DNA of 64,000 nucleotides, from the NCBI GenBank assembly GCA_017521125.1, contig JAFXDV010000015.1, positions 1-64,000 on the forward strand, written 5' to 3'. A program made the position numbers and the translations under genes. Of this stretch, positions 53,837 to 61,917 are shown piece after piece. This DNA comes from Clostridia bacterium (GTDB taxonomy: Bacteria; Bacillota; Clostridia; Oscillospirales; Acutalibacteraceae). The notes below the pieces were generated by a model that was not told the DNA's origin, did not search any database, and saw nothing but the letters and a program-made list of their open reading frames with translations. Each line of letters starts with the position of its first letter. Within the stretch, counting starts at the first letter, position 1.

Positions 53837-54727
53837 TTAATCTTTTTTCTTAAATCTGTCTAAAAACTTTCGAACAATACTATTATTGTTCTTTTCCTCT
53901 ATGGTGAGCAACTGATTAAATAATTCTTCCTTAAGAGTTACGGCGTTATAATCACGCTTAATGGCGCCGTTAATCGCAAGAGATATTGTTCCTGTTTCCT
54001 CAGAAACAACCAACACAACTGCATCAGAATTTTCACTCATTCCGATAGCGGCTCTATGACGTGTTCCAAGTTGTGAATTTAAACCGTTGTTAGAAGTTAA
54101 AGGAAGTATACATCCTGCCGCATACAGTTTTCCTTCTCTGACCACCAAGGCTCCATCATGCAAAGGAGATTTGGGGAAGAATATGTTTCCTATCATTTCG
54201 TATGATGCCTCAGCATCAATTACTGTGCCTGTATTTATTATTTCTCCAAGCATGGTTTTTCTCTCAAACACAATAAGGGCTCCAACTCGCTTATCAGACA
54301 TATTGGATACCGCTTTGCAAACCGAAACAATGCAGTCGGAAATGGCTTTGTTCTTCGCATCATAATTTTGCATTTTGCCAATGGTTGTAATATTGCTTTG
54401 TCCTACTCGCTCAAGTATTCTTCTAAGTTCAGGTTGAAAGACAATAGCCACAATAACAAGTGCATAATCAAAAATCTGAACAAGAATCCATTTAATTGTA
54501 ATGAGATTAAATGCTGATGAAAGGAAGAAAACTAAAAAAAGAACACCAATTCCCTTAACCAGCTGTCCGCTTCTTGTTTCTCTCATAAACGCTATAGCCT
54601 TATAGATAATAAAGGATACAATCAGAATATCAATAATATCAAAAATTCGGATGTTGATTATTGAGAAAAATATTTGACTGAAAAAGGAAGAAATGCTATC
54701 AAAAAACGAACTTAATGCATTTAACAA
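53837..54727 (-). CDS. cdaA: membrane diadenylate cyclase CdaA
   Basis: CdaA makes cyclic di-AMP from two ATP, a second messenger for potassium and cell-wall balance. The 296 residues have three N-terminal transmembrane helices (about 20-90) and a DAC domain with SPLHDGALVV (DGA motif) and LGTRHRAAIGMSE (RHR motif). A short coiled tail follows. I choose TTG 54727, because AAGGGGG lies 8 nt before it and the resulting length fits the family; ATG 54775 and 54757 lack a ribosome site. It is coupled with cdaR 12 bp downstream. Confidence 0.95.
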   Translation of the reverse strand: MLNALSSFFDSISSFFSQIFFSIINIRIFDIIDILIVSFIIYKAIAFMRETRSGQLVKGIGVLFLVFFLSSAFNLITIKWILVQIFDYALVIVAIVFQPELRRILERVGQSNITTIGKMQNYDAKNKAISDCIVSVCKAVSNMSDKRVGALIVFERKTMLGEIINTGTVIDAEASYEMIGNIFFPKSPLHDGALVVREGKLYAAGCILPLTSNNGLNSQLGTRHRAAIGMSENSDAVVLVVSEETGTISLAINGAIKRDYNAVTLKEELFNQLLTIEEKNNNSIVRKFLDRFKKKD

Positions 54728-54793
54728 ATTCTCAACCCCCTTATTTTTCGTTATCATAAATATTTTATCATACATTTAGTTTTTAATCAATAT

Positions 54794-55927
54794 TTATTTA
54801 TATTTTTTTAATATATTAATTATGCTATCTAAATCGCTTATGCCGTTGAAAATTCCAGGTGAAATTCTGACTGTTCCAACCTCTATTGTTCCAATAGTGC
54901 TATGGGCAAAAGGCGCACAGTGGAGACCGCTTCTCACGGCTATACCTTTTTTTCCAAGATACTCCCCTATTTCCAAACTGTTTTTATCCCTAAAATTAAA
55001 AGAAAGTACCGGAAGATACAGATCTTTTTTAGGGAAAGGAGTATATAATTTACAACCAATCTTTTTTAGTTTTTCATAAACATATTGAGTGTGATTTAGT
55101 TCTTTCTTATAGATGTTATCCACTCCCATATTTTTAACAAAATCGACTCCTGCGCCAATTCCTAATACAGTTGGCACGTTTTGAGTGCCGCTTTCAATTC
55201 TTTCAGGAAAAAAATCAGGTTGCTGCATCTGGTTTGAATTTGAGCCTGTACCACCTAAAACAGTTATATTTTCAATGGGTTTGTTCGCAATAAGAACACC
55301 TGCACCCATAGGTGCATAAAGGCCTTTATGTGCCGCAACACATAGATAATCAATATTCATTTTTTTCATATTTATATTTAAAACTCCGGCGGTTTGGGCA
55401 GCATCAACACCAAATAAAATGCCCTTTTCCTTGCATAAATTGCCGATTTTTTCAATCGGAATAATTGTTCCTGTAACGTTGGAACCGTGAGTTGTAAAAA
55501 TCAGTTTGGTGTTTGGTTTTATTAGCTTCTTGAAATTTTCTAAGGTTTTTTCAGGGGATAAAAAATCAACCTCTGCCACATCAAAGGTTATGCCTTTTTT
55601 GTCCCTTAAAAAATGGAGCGGACGCATTACTGCATTATGCTCCAGAGAAGAAACTATAACGTGGTCTCCATTATTTAAAACACCATTTAAAACAAAATTT
55701 ATAGAATGTGTGCAATTTGCCGTAAAACACACGTTTTCAGGACCTTTTGCGCCAAAAAATTCATATAATTTTTCCCTGACTCTATAAACTGCCATGCTAG
55801 TATCTATCGAAGTTTTATATCCGCTCCTACCAGGGTTTGCCGAATAGTATTTAAGTCCGTTTAAAACGGCATCTATAACCACTTTTGGTTTTTTGCCGCT
55901 CGTAGCGGCATTATCAAGATAAATCAT
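54794..55927 (-). CDS. class V aminotransferase (cysteine desulfurase-like)
   Basis: This 377-residue PLP enzyme is similar to CsdA/SufS-type cysteine desulfurases. The PLP lysine is in CVAAHKGLYAPMG and the cofactor Asp in GVDAAQTAG. The mobile-loop cysteine is in RSGLHCAPFAH. It starts IYLDNAATSGKKP, as this clostridial subfamily does. Desulfurases take sulfur, or selenium in relatives, from cysteine. A Se/S-carrier-like protein is encoded 48 bp upstream, which supports a sulfur or selenium transfer role. A hairpin lies between the two genes, so they may not share all transcripts. Confidence 0.9.
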   Translation of the reverse strand: MIYLDNAATSGKKPKVVIDAVLNGLKYYSANPGRSGYKTSIDTSMAVYRVREKLYEFFGAKGPENVCFTANCTHSINFVLNGVLNNGDHVIVSSLEHNAVMRPLHFLRDKKGITFDVAEVDFLSPEKTLENFKKLIKPNTKLIFTTHGSNVTGTIIPIEKIGNLCKEKGILFGVDAAQTAGVLNINMKKMNIDYLCVAAHKGLYAPMGAGVLIANKPIENITVLGGTGSNSNQMQQPDFFPERIESGTQNVPTVLGIGAGVDFVKNMGVDNIYKKELNHTQYVYEKLKKIGCKLYTPFPKKDLYLPVLSFNFRDKNSLEIGEYLGKKGIAVRSGLHCAPFAHSTIGTIEVGTVRISPGIFNGISDLDSIINILKKYK

Positions 55928-55941
55928 TATTACACCTACTT

Positions 55942-55970
55942 AAAAACGCACAGGATACCTGTGCGTTTTT
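55942..55970. terminator. hairpin between the Se/S-carrier-like gene and the aminotransferase
   Basis: A perfect 13-bp stem (55942-55954 and 55958-55970) with a 3-nt loop and A/T-rich ends, 5 bp past the carrier stop codon. It should terminate the upstream transcript in part or whole. Confidence 0.85.
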
Positions 55971-55975
55971 GTATT

Positions 55976-56197
55976 TTAGTTTACAGGGGAAACTTCGAGA
56001 ATTTTAATTCCGCTTTCGTTTAGTATTTCAACTGCTTTTTCGATATTTCCGTTTAACACAATTCCATAGCCACAACCATATCGTGCTATTCCAACGGTAT
56101 TTCTCTCAACAGTGGCGCGAAATCCTTCTTTCCGTAAAATATCCCTACCTCTTATCGCATAGGTTACTGTGCCTGTGATAATTACATATCGTTTCAT
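55976..56197 (-). CDS. putative Se/S carrier-like protein (DUF3343)
   Basis: This 73-residue protein is of the DUF3343 type, described as putative selenium/sulfur carriers. It has the beta-alpha-beta pattern and a conserved cysteine in ARYGCGYGIVLNG that would carry the chalcogen. ATG 56197 has GGAG 8 nt upstream; GTG 56206 is the alternative. Its neighbour downstream is the desulfurase-like enzyme. Direct cargo and acceptor cannot be deduced from the sequence, and no selD, selA or yedF was seen in this window. Confidence 0.82.
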   Translation of the reverse strand: MKRYVIITGTVTYAIRGRDILRKEGFRATVERNTVGIARYGCGYGIVLNGNIEKAVEILNESGIKILEVSPVN

Positions 56198-56258
56198 TTT
56201 CTTCACTCCATACCTACACTACATTTTATGTACAAGGTGAATTTATGACATAAAAAAA

Positions 56259-56282
56259 GCACGGTAGAAATCTCTACCGTGC
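56259..56282 (-). terminator. terminator after ptsH
   Basis: A 10-bp stem (56259-56268 and 56273-56282, 4-nt loop) about 15 bp past the ptsH stop codon, with a run of T on the minus strand. Confidence 0.9.
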
Positions 56283-56296
56283 CAAGAATTAACTGA

Positions 56297-56560
56297 CTAT
56301 TCTGCGAACTCAGACTCAACAAGGGTAACTAATGCATCAAGTGCAGTTTCCTCATCAGGTCCGTCAACAATAATTCTGATTTTTGTTCCGCCAACAATAC
56401 CAAGAGAAAGTACGCCAAGTAAACTTTTTGCGTTTACTCTTCTATCTTCCTTTTCAACCCATACAGTTGACTTAAATTCATTAGCTTTCTGAATGAAAAA
56501 AGTTGCGGGTCTTGCGTGAAGGCCTACCTGATTATTTATAACTACATCTTTAACGCACAT
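56297..56560 (-). CDS. ptsH: HPr phosphocarrier protein
   Basis: This 87-residue HPr passes phosphate from enzyme I to sugar-specific PTS components. The phosphorylated histidine is in QVGLHARPAT (His15), and the regulatory serine for HPr kinase is in AKSLLGVLSLG (Ser46). Both functions, transport and CcpA-linked catabolite control, are therefore possible. GAGGAG lies 7 nt before the ATG. It is monocistronic, with its own promoter and terminator; enzyme I is not adjacent. Confidence 0.96.
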   Translation of the reverse strand: MCVKDVVINNQVGLHARPATFFIQKANEFKSTVWVEKEDRRVNAKSLLGVLSLGIVGGTKIRIIVDGPDEETALDALVTLVESEFAE

Positions 56561-56602
56561 AAATATACTCCTCTTTTAGTATAAGTTGTTATCTTTTTCT
56601 TT

Positions 56603-56630
56603 ATTATACCACAATATATGCTTCAGTCAA
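56603..56630 (-). promoter_or_regulatory. promoter of ptsH
   Basis: TTGACT (56625-56630) and TATAAT (56603-56608) on the minus strand, 16 bp apart, about 40 nt before the ptsH ATG. Confidence 0.75.
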
Positions 56631-56738
56631 TGAAAAATAGAGAAGTTCTAATTTTCTGATAAACATAGCTTAAATTCAACTTTGACTTTTGTGCAAAATG
56701 CAACAAAAACTTAATAAGTATTATAAGATTTATCAAGT

Positions 56739-57482
56739 CTATTTAACTTCTTGAGATAGCTCCAAAAGATATTTTTTCTCTTTTTCTGTAAGCTTTGCAT
56801 CCTTTAACATATCAGGTCGCCGATTATAAGTTTCTTCAATCGCTTTTAGTCTTCGCCATTTTGCAATATTCTCGTGATGGCCCGAAAGCAAAACGTCAGG
56901 AACCTTTCTGCCCATCCATTCCTCTGGTTTTGTGTACTGCGGGAACTCTAAAAGGCCTTCAAAATGGCTCTCCTCAGTAAAACAAACTTCATCTGCCAAA
57001 ACGCCCGGAAGCATTCTGCAAACCGCATCTGTTACTGCCATTGCAGGAATTTCACCGCCGGTTAAAACGAAATCACCAATAGAAATTTCTTCATCAACAA
57101 TTTCATCAATAACCCTTTGATCAACACCTTCATAGTGTCCACACAAAATAACAATATGATCGTAGTTTGCAAGTTCAATCGCTTTTTTCTGCGTAAAGGT
57201 TTCTCCCCTTGGCGACATATATATCAGGTGTGGCTTTTCTTCTTTATCCTTGTCATAAAGGGAATTGAAGCAATTATAAATAGGGTTAGCAGACATTACC
57301 ATACCCATTCCGCCACCATAGGTAGTATCATCAACCTTATTATGTTTATTCCCTGAAAAATCACGAATATTTACGCAATTTATTTGCACTTTTTCAGATT
57401 TTCTTGCTCGGCCTATAATGCTTTCCCCTAAAACTGCCTCGCACATTTCAGGGAAAAGTGTCATTATATCAATCTTCATCAT
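56739..57482 (-). CDS. trmD: tRNA (guanine-37-N1) methyltransferase
   Basis: TrmD methylates G37 next to the anticodon and prevents frameshifting. The 247 residues show the SPOUT core with YGGGMGMVM, LIYMSPRGETFTQ, LCGHYEGVDQRVID and SIGDFVLTGGEIPAMAVTDAVCR. Several starts lie close together; ATG 57482 follows AAAGG by 8 nt. It overlaps rimM by 14 nt, so the two are coupled in the standard rpsP-khpA-rimM-trmD order. Confidence 0.97.
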   Translation of the reverse strand: MMKIDIMTLFPEMCEAVLGESIIGRARKSEKVQINCVNIRDFSGNKHNKVDDTTYGGGMGMVMSANPIYNCFNSLYDKDKEEKPHLIYMSPRGETFTQKKAIELANYDHIVILCGHYEGVDQRVIDEIVDEEISIGDFVLTGGEIPAMAVTDAVCRMLPGVLADEVCFTEESHFEGLLEFPQYTKPEEWMGRKVPDVLLSGHHENIAKWRRLKAIEETYNRRPDMLKDAKLTEKEKKYLLELSQEVK

Positions 57483-57984
57483 CAAACAAGCCTTTCATTT
57501 GTTTAATTATAACTTTATTGTTTTGTATGTCTACCGATATTACAACTTCATCAATGCAGGGAATTAGATATTCCTTGTCGTTCTTTTTTATATGCCAGAC
57601 ATCATTTGCTCCCGTTTGAGAAACATCCGAAACAATGCCGAGTAATTCGTTGGTATCCACATCGATGGCTTCGCAACCAATTAGCTCTTCAATAAAATAT
57701 TGGTCATCTTCAAGTTTTGCGTCATCACGCTTTATATATATAATTTTATTTCTTAGTTTTTCAGCATCATCAATACTGTTTACATTTTTAATGGTAGATA
57801 TAACAACATTGCCATGTGGCTTTGGAGTAATAAGCTGTAATTTATTTCCACCATTTTCATCAAGATATACTGTTTTAAAACTACATAAAAACTCTGGGGT
57901 ATCGCACCAAGGCTGAATACGCACCATACCACGAACACCGTGAGTTCCTACAATTTTTCCAACAGATAAAAATTCCTTTTTCAT
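57469..57984 (-). CDS. rimM: 16S rRNA processing protein RimM
   Basis: RimM binds S19 and assists maturation of the 30S head. The 171 residues have the N-terminal barrel (LSVGKIVGTHGVRGMVRI) and C-terminal PRC-type barrel (DDQYFIEELIGCEA and KEYLIPCIDEVVISVDI). ATG 57984 follows AGGAGAG by 3 nt, rather close, but it gives the family N-terminus; the frame to 58056 overlaps a terminator. It overlaps trmD by 14 nt. Confidence 0.96.
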   Translation of the reverse strand: MKKEFLSVGKIVGTHGVRGMVRIQPWCDTPEFLCSFKTVYLDENGGNKLQLITPKPHGNVVISTIKNVNSIDDAEKLRNKIIYIKRDDAKLEDDQYFIEELIGCEAIDVDTNELLGIVSDVSQTGANDVWHIKKNDKEYLIPCIDEVVISVDIQNNKVIIKQMKGLFDDED

Positions 57985-58003
57985 AAACTCTCCTATATAA
58001 AAA

Positions 58004-58056
58004 CCCCCAATTGCTTGGGGGATTGTTTCTTTAATTGAGCCGTAAAAACGGCTCAA
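58004..58056 (-). terminator. two hairpins between khpA and rimM
   Basis: Stem 58035-58043/58048-58056 (9 bp, 4-nt loop) starts just past the khpA stop codon. A second stem, 58004-58010/58015-58021 (7 bp, mostly G-C), is followed on the minus strand by TTTTT. Together they probably cause partial termination within the rpsP-khpA-rimM-trmD run. Confidence 0.75.
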
Positions 58057-58058
58057 GA

Positions 58059-58292
58059 TTAGTCGATTTCAACCATTACCTTCTGGTTGTTACGATTAGC
58101 AGCAGCACGAACAACAGTGCGGATAGCCTTAGCTATTCTGCCCTGTTTTCCGATAACTCTACCCATATCATTCTCTGCAACGTGAAGATGATATACAATT
58201 ACACCCTCTTCGTTTGCTTCGTCAACGGTAACGGTAACCTGCTCAGGATTCTCAACAAGACCTGAAGCAATTGCAACTAATAACTCTTGCAT
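58059..58292 (-). CDS. khpA: KH-domain RNA-binding protein KhpA
   Basis: This 77-residue single KH-domain protein has the GxxG loop in MGRVIGKQGRIAKAIRTVV. KhpA pairs with KhpB and binds many transcripts, affecting cell division in streptococci. GGAGG lies 6-7 nt before the ATG. It follows rpsP by 14 bp. Confidence 0.95.
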   Translation of the reverse strand: MQELLVAIASGLVENPEQVTVTVDEANEEGVIVYHLHVAENDMGRVIGKQGRIAKAIRTVVRAAANRNNQKVMVEID

Positions 58293-58306
58293 AAGAATAC
58301 CTCCGA

Positions 58307-58549
58307 TTAAAGAATTTCAGACTTTTTGAGGATAGCCTTTACAGTGTCAGTAGGTTGAGCACCATTAGCAATCCACTTCTTAGCCTTCTCACCGTCAATC
58401 TTGATTATTGCAGGGTCCTTAGTTGGATCATAATATCCGATTTCTTCGATGAAACGACCATCACGTGGATATCTTGAATCTGCAACAACTACACGATAGA
58501 AAGGAGCCTTCTTTGCACCCATTCTGCGAAGTCTGATTTTAACTGCCAT
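58307..58549 (-). CDS. rpsP: ribosomal protein S16
   Basis: The 80-residue S16 has the conserved start [24 protein letters not shown] and the block [13 protein letters not shown]. It binds 16S rRNA early in 30S assembly. GGAGGTG precedes the ATG. It follows ffh by 50 bp and begins the rpsP-khpA-rimM-trmD group. Confidence 0.98.
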   Translation of the reverse strand: MAVKIRLRRMGAKKAPFYRVVVADSRYPRDGRFIEEIGYYDPTKDPAIIKIDGEKAKKWIANGAQPTDTVKAILKKSEIL

Positions 58550-58599
58550 TTTACATACACCTCCGTATATTTTACTTATAAAAAGAGATAACTCTTTTA

Positions 58600-59937
58600 T
58601 TACATCATTGGGGGTAGATTAAATCCACCAAAACGTCTTTTTCCGCCTTTTGAGTTATTCATTTGACGGAACATTTTTTTCATTTGTTCATACTGTTTTA
58701 CAAGTTTATTTACCTCTTCAACAGTAACTCCTGCACCAGCTGCAATTCTTCTGCGCCTTGATGCATTAAGAATGTCGGGCTTAGCCCTCTCTTTTTTGGT
58801 CATAGACTTAATAATTGCCTCTGTTCTGAGCATTGCTCTTTCATCTATATCCTCTTCCCTCACCTGTTTATCCATTCCGGGAATCATAGATATGAGACTT
58901 TTTATTGAGCCCATCTTCTTTATTTGTTCAAACTGAGAAAGCAAATCTTCCATATCAAATTTGTTTTCCTGCAGTTTTTTAGCGGTTTTTAGTGCTTCCT
59001 TTTCATCAATTTCACTCTCGACTTTTTCAATAAAGGAAAGCATATCACCCATACCGAGAATTCTGGATGCCATTCTGTCGGGATGAAATTCATCCAAATC
59101 ATCAAGCTTTTCGCCAACACCTGCAAAAAGTATTGGTTTTCCTGTAACGGCCTTGACAGATAATGCCGCACCGCCTCTTGTATCGCCGTCGAGTTTCGTT
59201 AAAATAACTCCGTCGATTTCTAAAATATCATTAAAGGCTTTTGCAACGTTAACCGAATCTTGGCCAACCATAGAGTCAATAACTAAAAGAATGTTATCAA
59301 TCTCTACCGCTTTATTTATGCGAGAAAGCTCTTCCATAAGCTCAGTATCTATGTGAAGTCTACCGGCGGTATCAAGAATCACAAAATCGTGTCCGTAATC
59401 TCTTGCCATTTTAACAGCTTCAACTGCGGTTTTTTCAGGTTTCTGAGTTCCTTGTTCAAAAACGGGAACCTGAATTTGCTCTCCCAAAACCTTTAACTGC
59501 TCAATAGCCGCAGGTCTATAAATATCACAAGCAACAAGCAATGGCCTGTTTCCTTTAGATTTGAGGTGCTTTGCAAGTTTTGCTGCGTGGGTTGTTTTAC
59601 CGGAACCCTGGAGGCCGCACATCATTATAATAGTAGGAATTTTCTTAGCAAATTTAAGCCTTGCTTGTTCACTACCCATTAAAGCGGTAAGTTCATCACG
59701 AACAATTTTTATAACCATTTGTGCGGGAGTAAGGCTTTCCATAACCTTTTCTCCAATACACTTTTCGGCAACATTATTAGTAAAATCTTTGGCGACCTTG
59801 TAATTAACATCTGCTTCAAGAAGTGCTAGGCGCACCTCTCTCATTGCGTTTCTGACATCTTGTTCATTAAGTTTTCCTTTTGAACGAAGGCGTTTAAATA
59901 CACCGCCCAATCTTTCTGTCAGATTATCAAATGCCAC
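58600..59937 (-). CDS. ffh: signal recognition particle protein Ffh
   Basis: Ffh binds SRP RNA and signal peptides of membrane proteins. The 445 residues contain the N domain, the G domain with [24 protein letters not shown] and [13 protein letters not shown], and the methionine-rich M domain ([11 protein letters not shown], then [10 protein letters not shown] and the Met/Gly-rich tail). The start is GTG at 59937 with GGAGG 7 nt upstream. ylxM lies 11 bp upstream. Confidence 0.97.
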   Translation of the reverse strand: MAFDNLTERLGGVFKRLRSKGKLNEQDVRNAMREVRLALLEADVNYKVAKDFTNNVAEKCIGEKVMESLTPAQMVIKIVRDELTALMGSEQARLKFAKKIPTIIMMCGLQGSGKTTHAAKLAKHLKSKGNRPLLVACDIYRPAAIEQLKVLGEQIQVPVFEQGTQKPEKTAVEAVKMARDYGHDFVILDTAGRLHIDTELMEELSRINKAVEIDNILLVIDSMVGQDSVNVAKAFNDILEIDGVILTKLDGDTRGGAALSVKAVTGKPILFAGVGEKLDDLDEFHPDRMASRILGMGDMLSFIEKVESEIDEKEALKTAKKLQENKFDMEDLLSQFEQIKKMGSIKSLISMIPGMDKQVREEDIDERAMLRTEAIIKSMTKKERAKPDILNASRRRRIAAGAGVTVEEVNKLVKQYEQMKKMFRQMNNSKGGKRRFGGFNLPPMM

Positions 59938-59948
59938 AAGCTCACCTC

Positions 59949-60254
59949 CTAAAAGTTTTCACTAAATTCTATAATACTGTTTATATCAAGTTGACCCGAT
60001 TTAACCTGTTCTGCAAGTTCTTTAAGTTCCTTTGCTCTTTTACATATACCGAGTTTTTCTTCTAATTCAAAAAGTTGAAGTTCGCTTCTCTTTACAAAAT
60101 CTCGCACTCCCTGTCGAGTTATCCCCTCGTTTTCGGCAATTTCGGAAAGGGATAGGTCGTTGTTATAATAACCGTCGAGTATTCTATTTTGTTTTTCTGA
60201 GAGTATTGAACCGTAACGGTCTAAAAGCTGGGAAACATAATAATTTTCAGCCAA
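59949..60254 (-). CDS. ylxM: YlxM-family DNA-binding protein
   Basis: This 101-residue protein resembles sigma-70 region 4. A helix-turn-helix (LSLSEIAENEGITRQGVRDFVKR) lies in the middle, followed by a coiled-coil tail. YlxM genes sit just before ffh in Gram-positive bacteria and are thought to modulate the SRP pathway. The start is TTG at 60254, with AGAGGTG about 5 nt upstream. A consensus promoter precedes it. Confidence 0.93.
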   Translation of the reverse strand: MAENYYVSQLLDRYGSILSEKQNRILDGYYNNDLSLSEIAENEGITRQGVRDFVKRSELQLFELEEKLGICKRAKELKELAEQVKSGQLDINSIIEFSENF

Positions 60255-60269
60255 AATTACACCTCTGCT

Positions 60270-60348
60270 GTAAAGTAATTCACTTGACAGTGATTATTAT
60301 ACTATCTCTTTACACATCTGTCAAGTAATTTTCTTTACACATTGTAAA
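60270..60348. promoter_or_regulatory. long dyad in the divergent promoter region
   Basis: Left arm 60270-60290 and right arm 60318-60338 form an imperfect 21-bp inverted repeat (18 of 21 matches; the inner 9 are perfect: CTTGACAG-type half-sites). The right arm covers the -35 box of ylxM-ffh. A further small palindrome TTTACA-CAT-TGTAAA is at 60334-60348. These could be operator sites for a shared regulator. The regulator is unknown. Confidence 0.5.
60296..60324 (-). promoter_or_regulatory. promoter of ylxM-ffh
   Basis: Full consensus on the minus strand: TTGACA (60319-60324), 17-bp spacer, TATAAT (60296-60301). Confidence 0.9.
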
Positions 60349-60358
60349 ATTTTTTATA

Positions 60359-60387
60359 TTGAAAAGAAAAGTATGTTATATTATAAT
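60359..60387 (+). promoter_or_regulatory. promoter of the lipoprotein gene
   Basis: On the plus strand TTGAAA (60359-60364) and TATAAT (60382-60387) are 17 bp apart, about 30 nt before the ATG at 60418. Confidence 0.82.
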
Positions 60388-60417
60388 GTATTTATATTAA
60401 AATAAGGAATGTGTAAG

Positions 60418-61884
60418 ATGATAAAAAAGACTTTATCAGTATTTATAGTTTTAATAATGTGTCTTTCCCTTTCGGCTTGTAACGAGAGCTATAAAGACGC
60501 ATATATTTATTTTGAACTTAATTCTATTCCTTCTACCTTAGACCCTCAACTTGTGAGCACAAAGGATGAAATTACCGCAGTCAGATGCTTGTTTGACGGC
60601 CTTATGAGATATGACTCCGAAGGCAAATGTGTACCATCTGCGGCAGAGTCATACGAGAAAAACGGACTTTCCTACACCTTTATCATAAAGGAGGATGCCG
60701 CCTGGAAAAATGGTCAAGAACTTACTTCAGATGATTTTGTTTTTGCTTTCAGACGGGCTATTGACCCTAAAACCAAGGCGCCTTTTTCTACCCTTCTTTA
60801 TTCTATTAAGAACGCCAAAAGTATCGCAAAAGGAGAACTTTCTCCCGATAATTTAGGAGTTTACAGTTTAGGAGAGAAAATACTTAAAATTGAGTTGGAA
60901 TATGAAGACAGTGAATTTTTAAACACCCTTACAACCCCTATTACAATGCCTTGCAATGAAGAATTCTTTGAAAGCTGCAAAGGAAAATACGGACTTAACA
61001 TTGACGCACTTTTGTGTAATGGTTCATACTATGTTAGAAAATGGTATAACGAGGACAAGTTCCTTATAAGACTTGCTAAAAACTTGGATTTTAAAGGCCC
61101 ATTTGAAGCTAACTCAATGCGTGTTTATTTTACCTGTACCGATTCTGACAACAGTGAGGCGGTTAGCAAATACAATTCCGACCTTGCCTATATAAGTGAA
61201 GAATCTTACAATAATGCAAAAGACTTAAATCTGGGAATTATAAATGAAGAAAACTCTTGCTACATGCTTTATGTCGACAACGACCTGCCTCAAGAATTAA
61301 GACAGGCTTTACTTAAATCTGTTGATATTAAAAATTTAGCTTCTTCCCTTAACGGCACTGACAGAACTGCAAATCATATTTATCCCGGTTCTTTAAACTT
61401 AGGTGAAATTCACAAGGCAAGTGATATTATTTCATACAATTTAGAAGAGGCTCAAAACCTATATAACCAAGCTCTAAAAAGTAATGAATCACCTAATATT
61501 ACACTTAAATTCTACGGAGATAAAACCACCGAGGACGTTTCTAAGACTATAGCGGCACACTGGCAGAAAAACTTAGGCGAATTCATTAACATCGAAAAGG
61601 TTAACACCCTTAGTTCCGCTGAAAATATTTTCGATTTATCTCAAAATACCGTTCTAATTCTTCCCTTTTACACCTCTTGCGGTAGCTGGTCTACCTATCT
61701 GTCACAGTTTGGTATAACAAATATGACGCCTAATGAGGCACAGACGCAACTTTTATCTAATTATACGCTTCTACCTCTATATTTTTCAAACAGTTATATA
61801 ATTGCAAATGATTATATCAAAAATCTTGATACCTCTGTTTCGTATGGAATTCCTGATATAGCACTTTTAATTAAAGAAGAGTAA
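60418..61884 (+). CDS. family 5 solute-binding lipoprotein (OppA-like)
   Basis: This 488-residue extracellular lipoprotein has a signal peptide (IKKTLSVFIVLIMCLSLSAC) ending in a lipobox; the cysteine is the lipid anchor. The mature part has the SBP_bac_5 pattern: SIPSTLDPQLVSTKDEITAVRCLFDGLM near the start, then AWKNGQELTSDDFVFAFRRAIDP. Such proteins deliver oligopeptides or similar ligands to ABC permeases. No permease or ATPase gene is adjacent, so it is an orphan here. ATG 60418 follows AAGGA by 9 nt; ATG 60409 is too close. It is the only plus-strand gene in the window and is divergent from ylxM-ffh. Confidence 0.93.
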   Translation: MIKKTLSVFIVLIMCLSLSACNESYKDAYIYFELNSIPSTLDPQLVSTKDEITAVRCLFDGLMRYDSEGKCVPSAAESYEKNGLSYTFIIKEDAAWKNGQELTSDDFVFAFRRAIDPKTKAPFSTLLYSIKNAKSIAKGELSPDNLGVYSLGEKILKIELEYEDSEFLNTLTTPITMPCNEEFFESCKGKYGLNIDALLCNGSYYVRKWYNEDKFLIRLAKNLDFKGPFEANSMRVYFTCTDSDNSEAVSKYNSDLAYISEESYNNAKDLNLGIINEENSCYMLYVDNDLPQELRQALLKSVDIKNLASSLNGTDRTANHIYPGSLNLGEIHKASDIISYNLEEAQNLYNQALKSNESPNITLKFYGDKTTEDVSKTIAAHWQKNLGEFINIEKVNTLSSAENIFDLSQNTVLILPFYTSCGSWSTYLSQFGITNMTPNEAQTQLLSNYTLLPLYFSNSYIIANDYIKNLDTSVSYGIPDIALLIKEE

Positions 61885-61889
61885 AAAAA

Positions 61890-61910
61890 CCGTAGTGCAA
61901 TGCACTACGG
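61890..61910. terminator. bidirectional terminator between the lipoprotein gene and spoIVA
   Basis: A near-perfect palindrome (10-bp arms 61890-61899 and 61901-61910) with A7 on one side and T6 on the other lies between two convergent genes. It can terminate both. Confidence 0.92.
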
Positions 61911-61917
61911 TTTTTTA

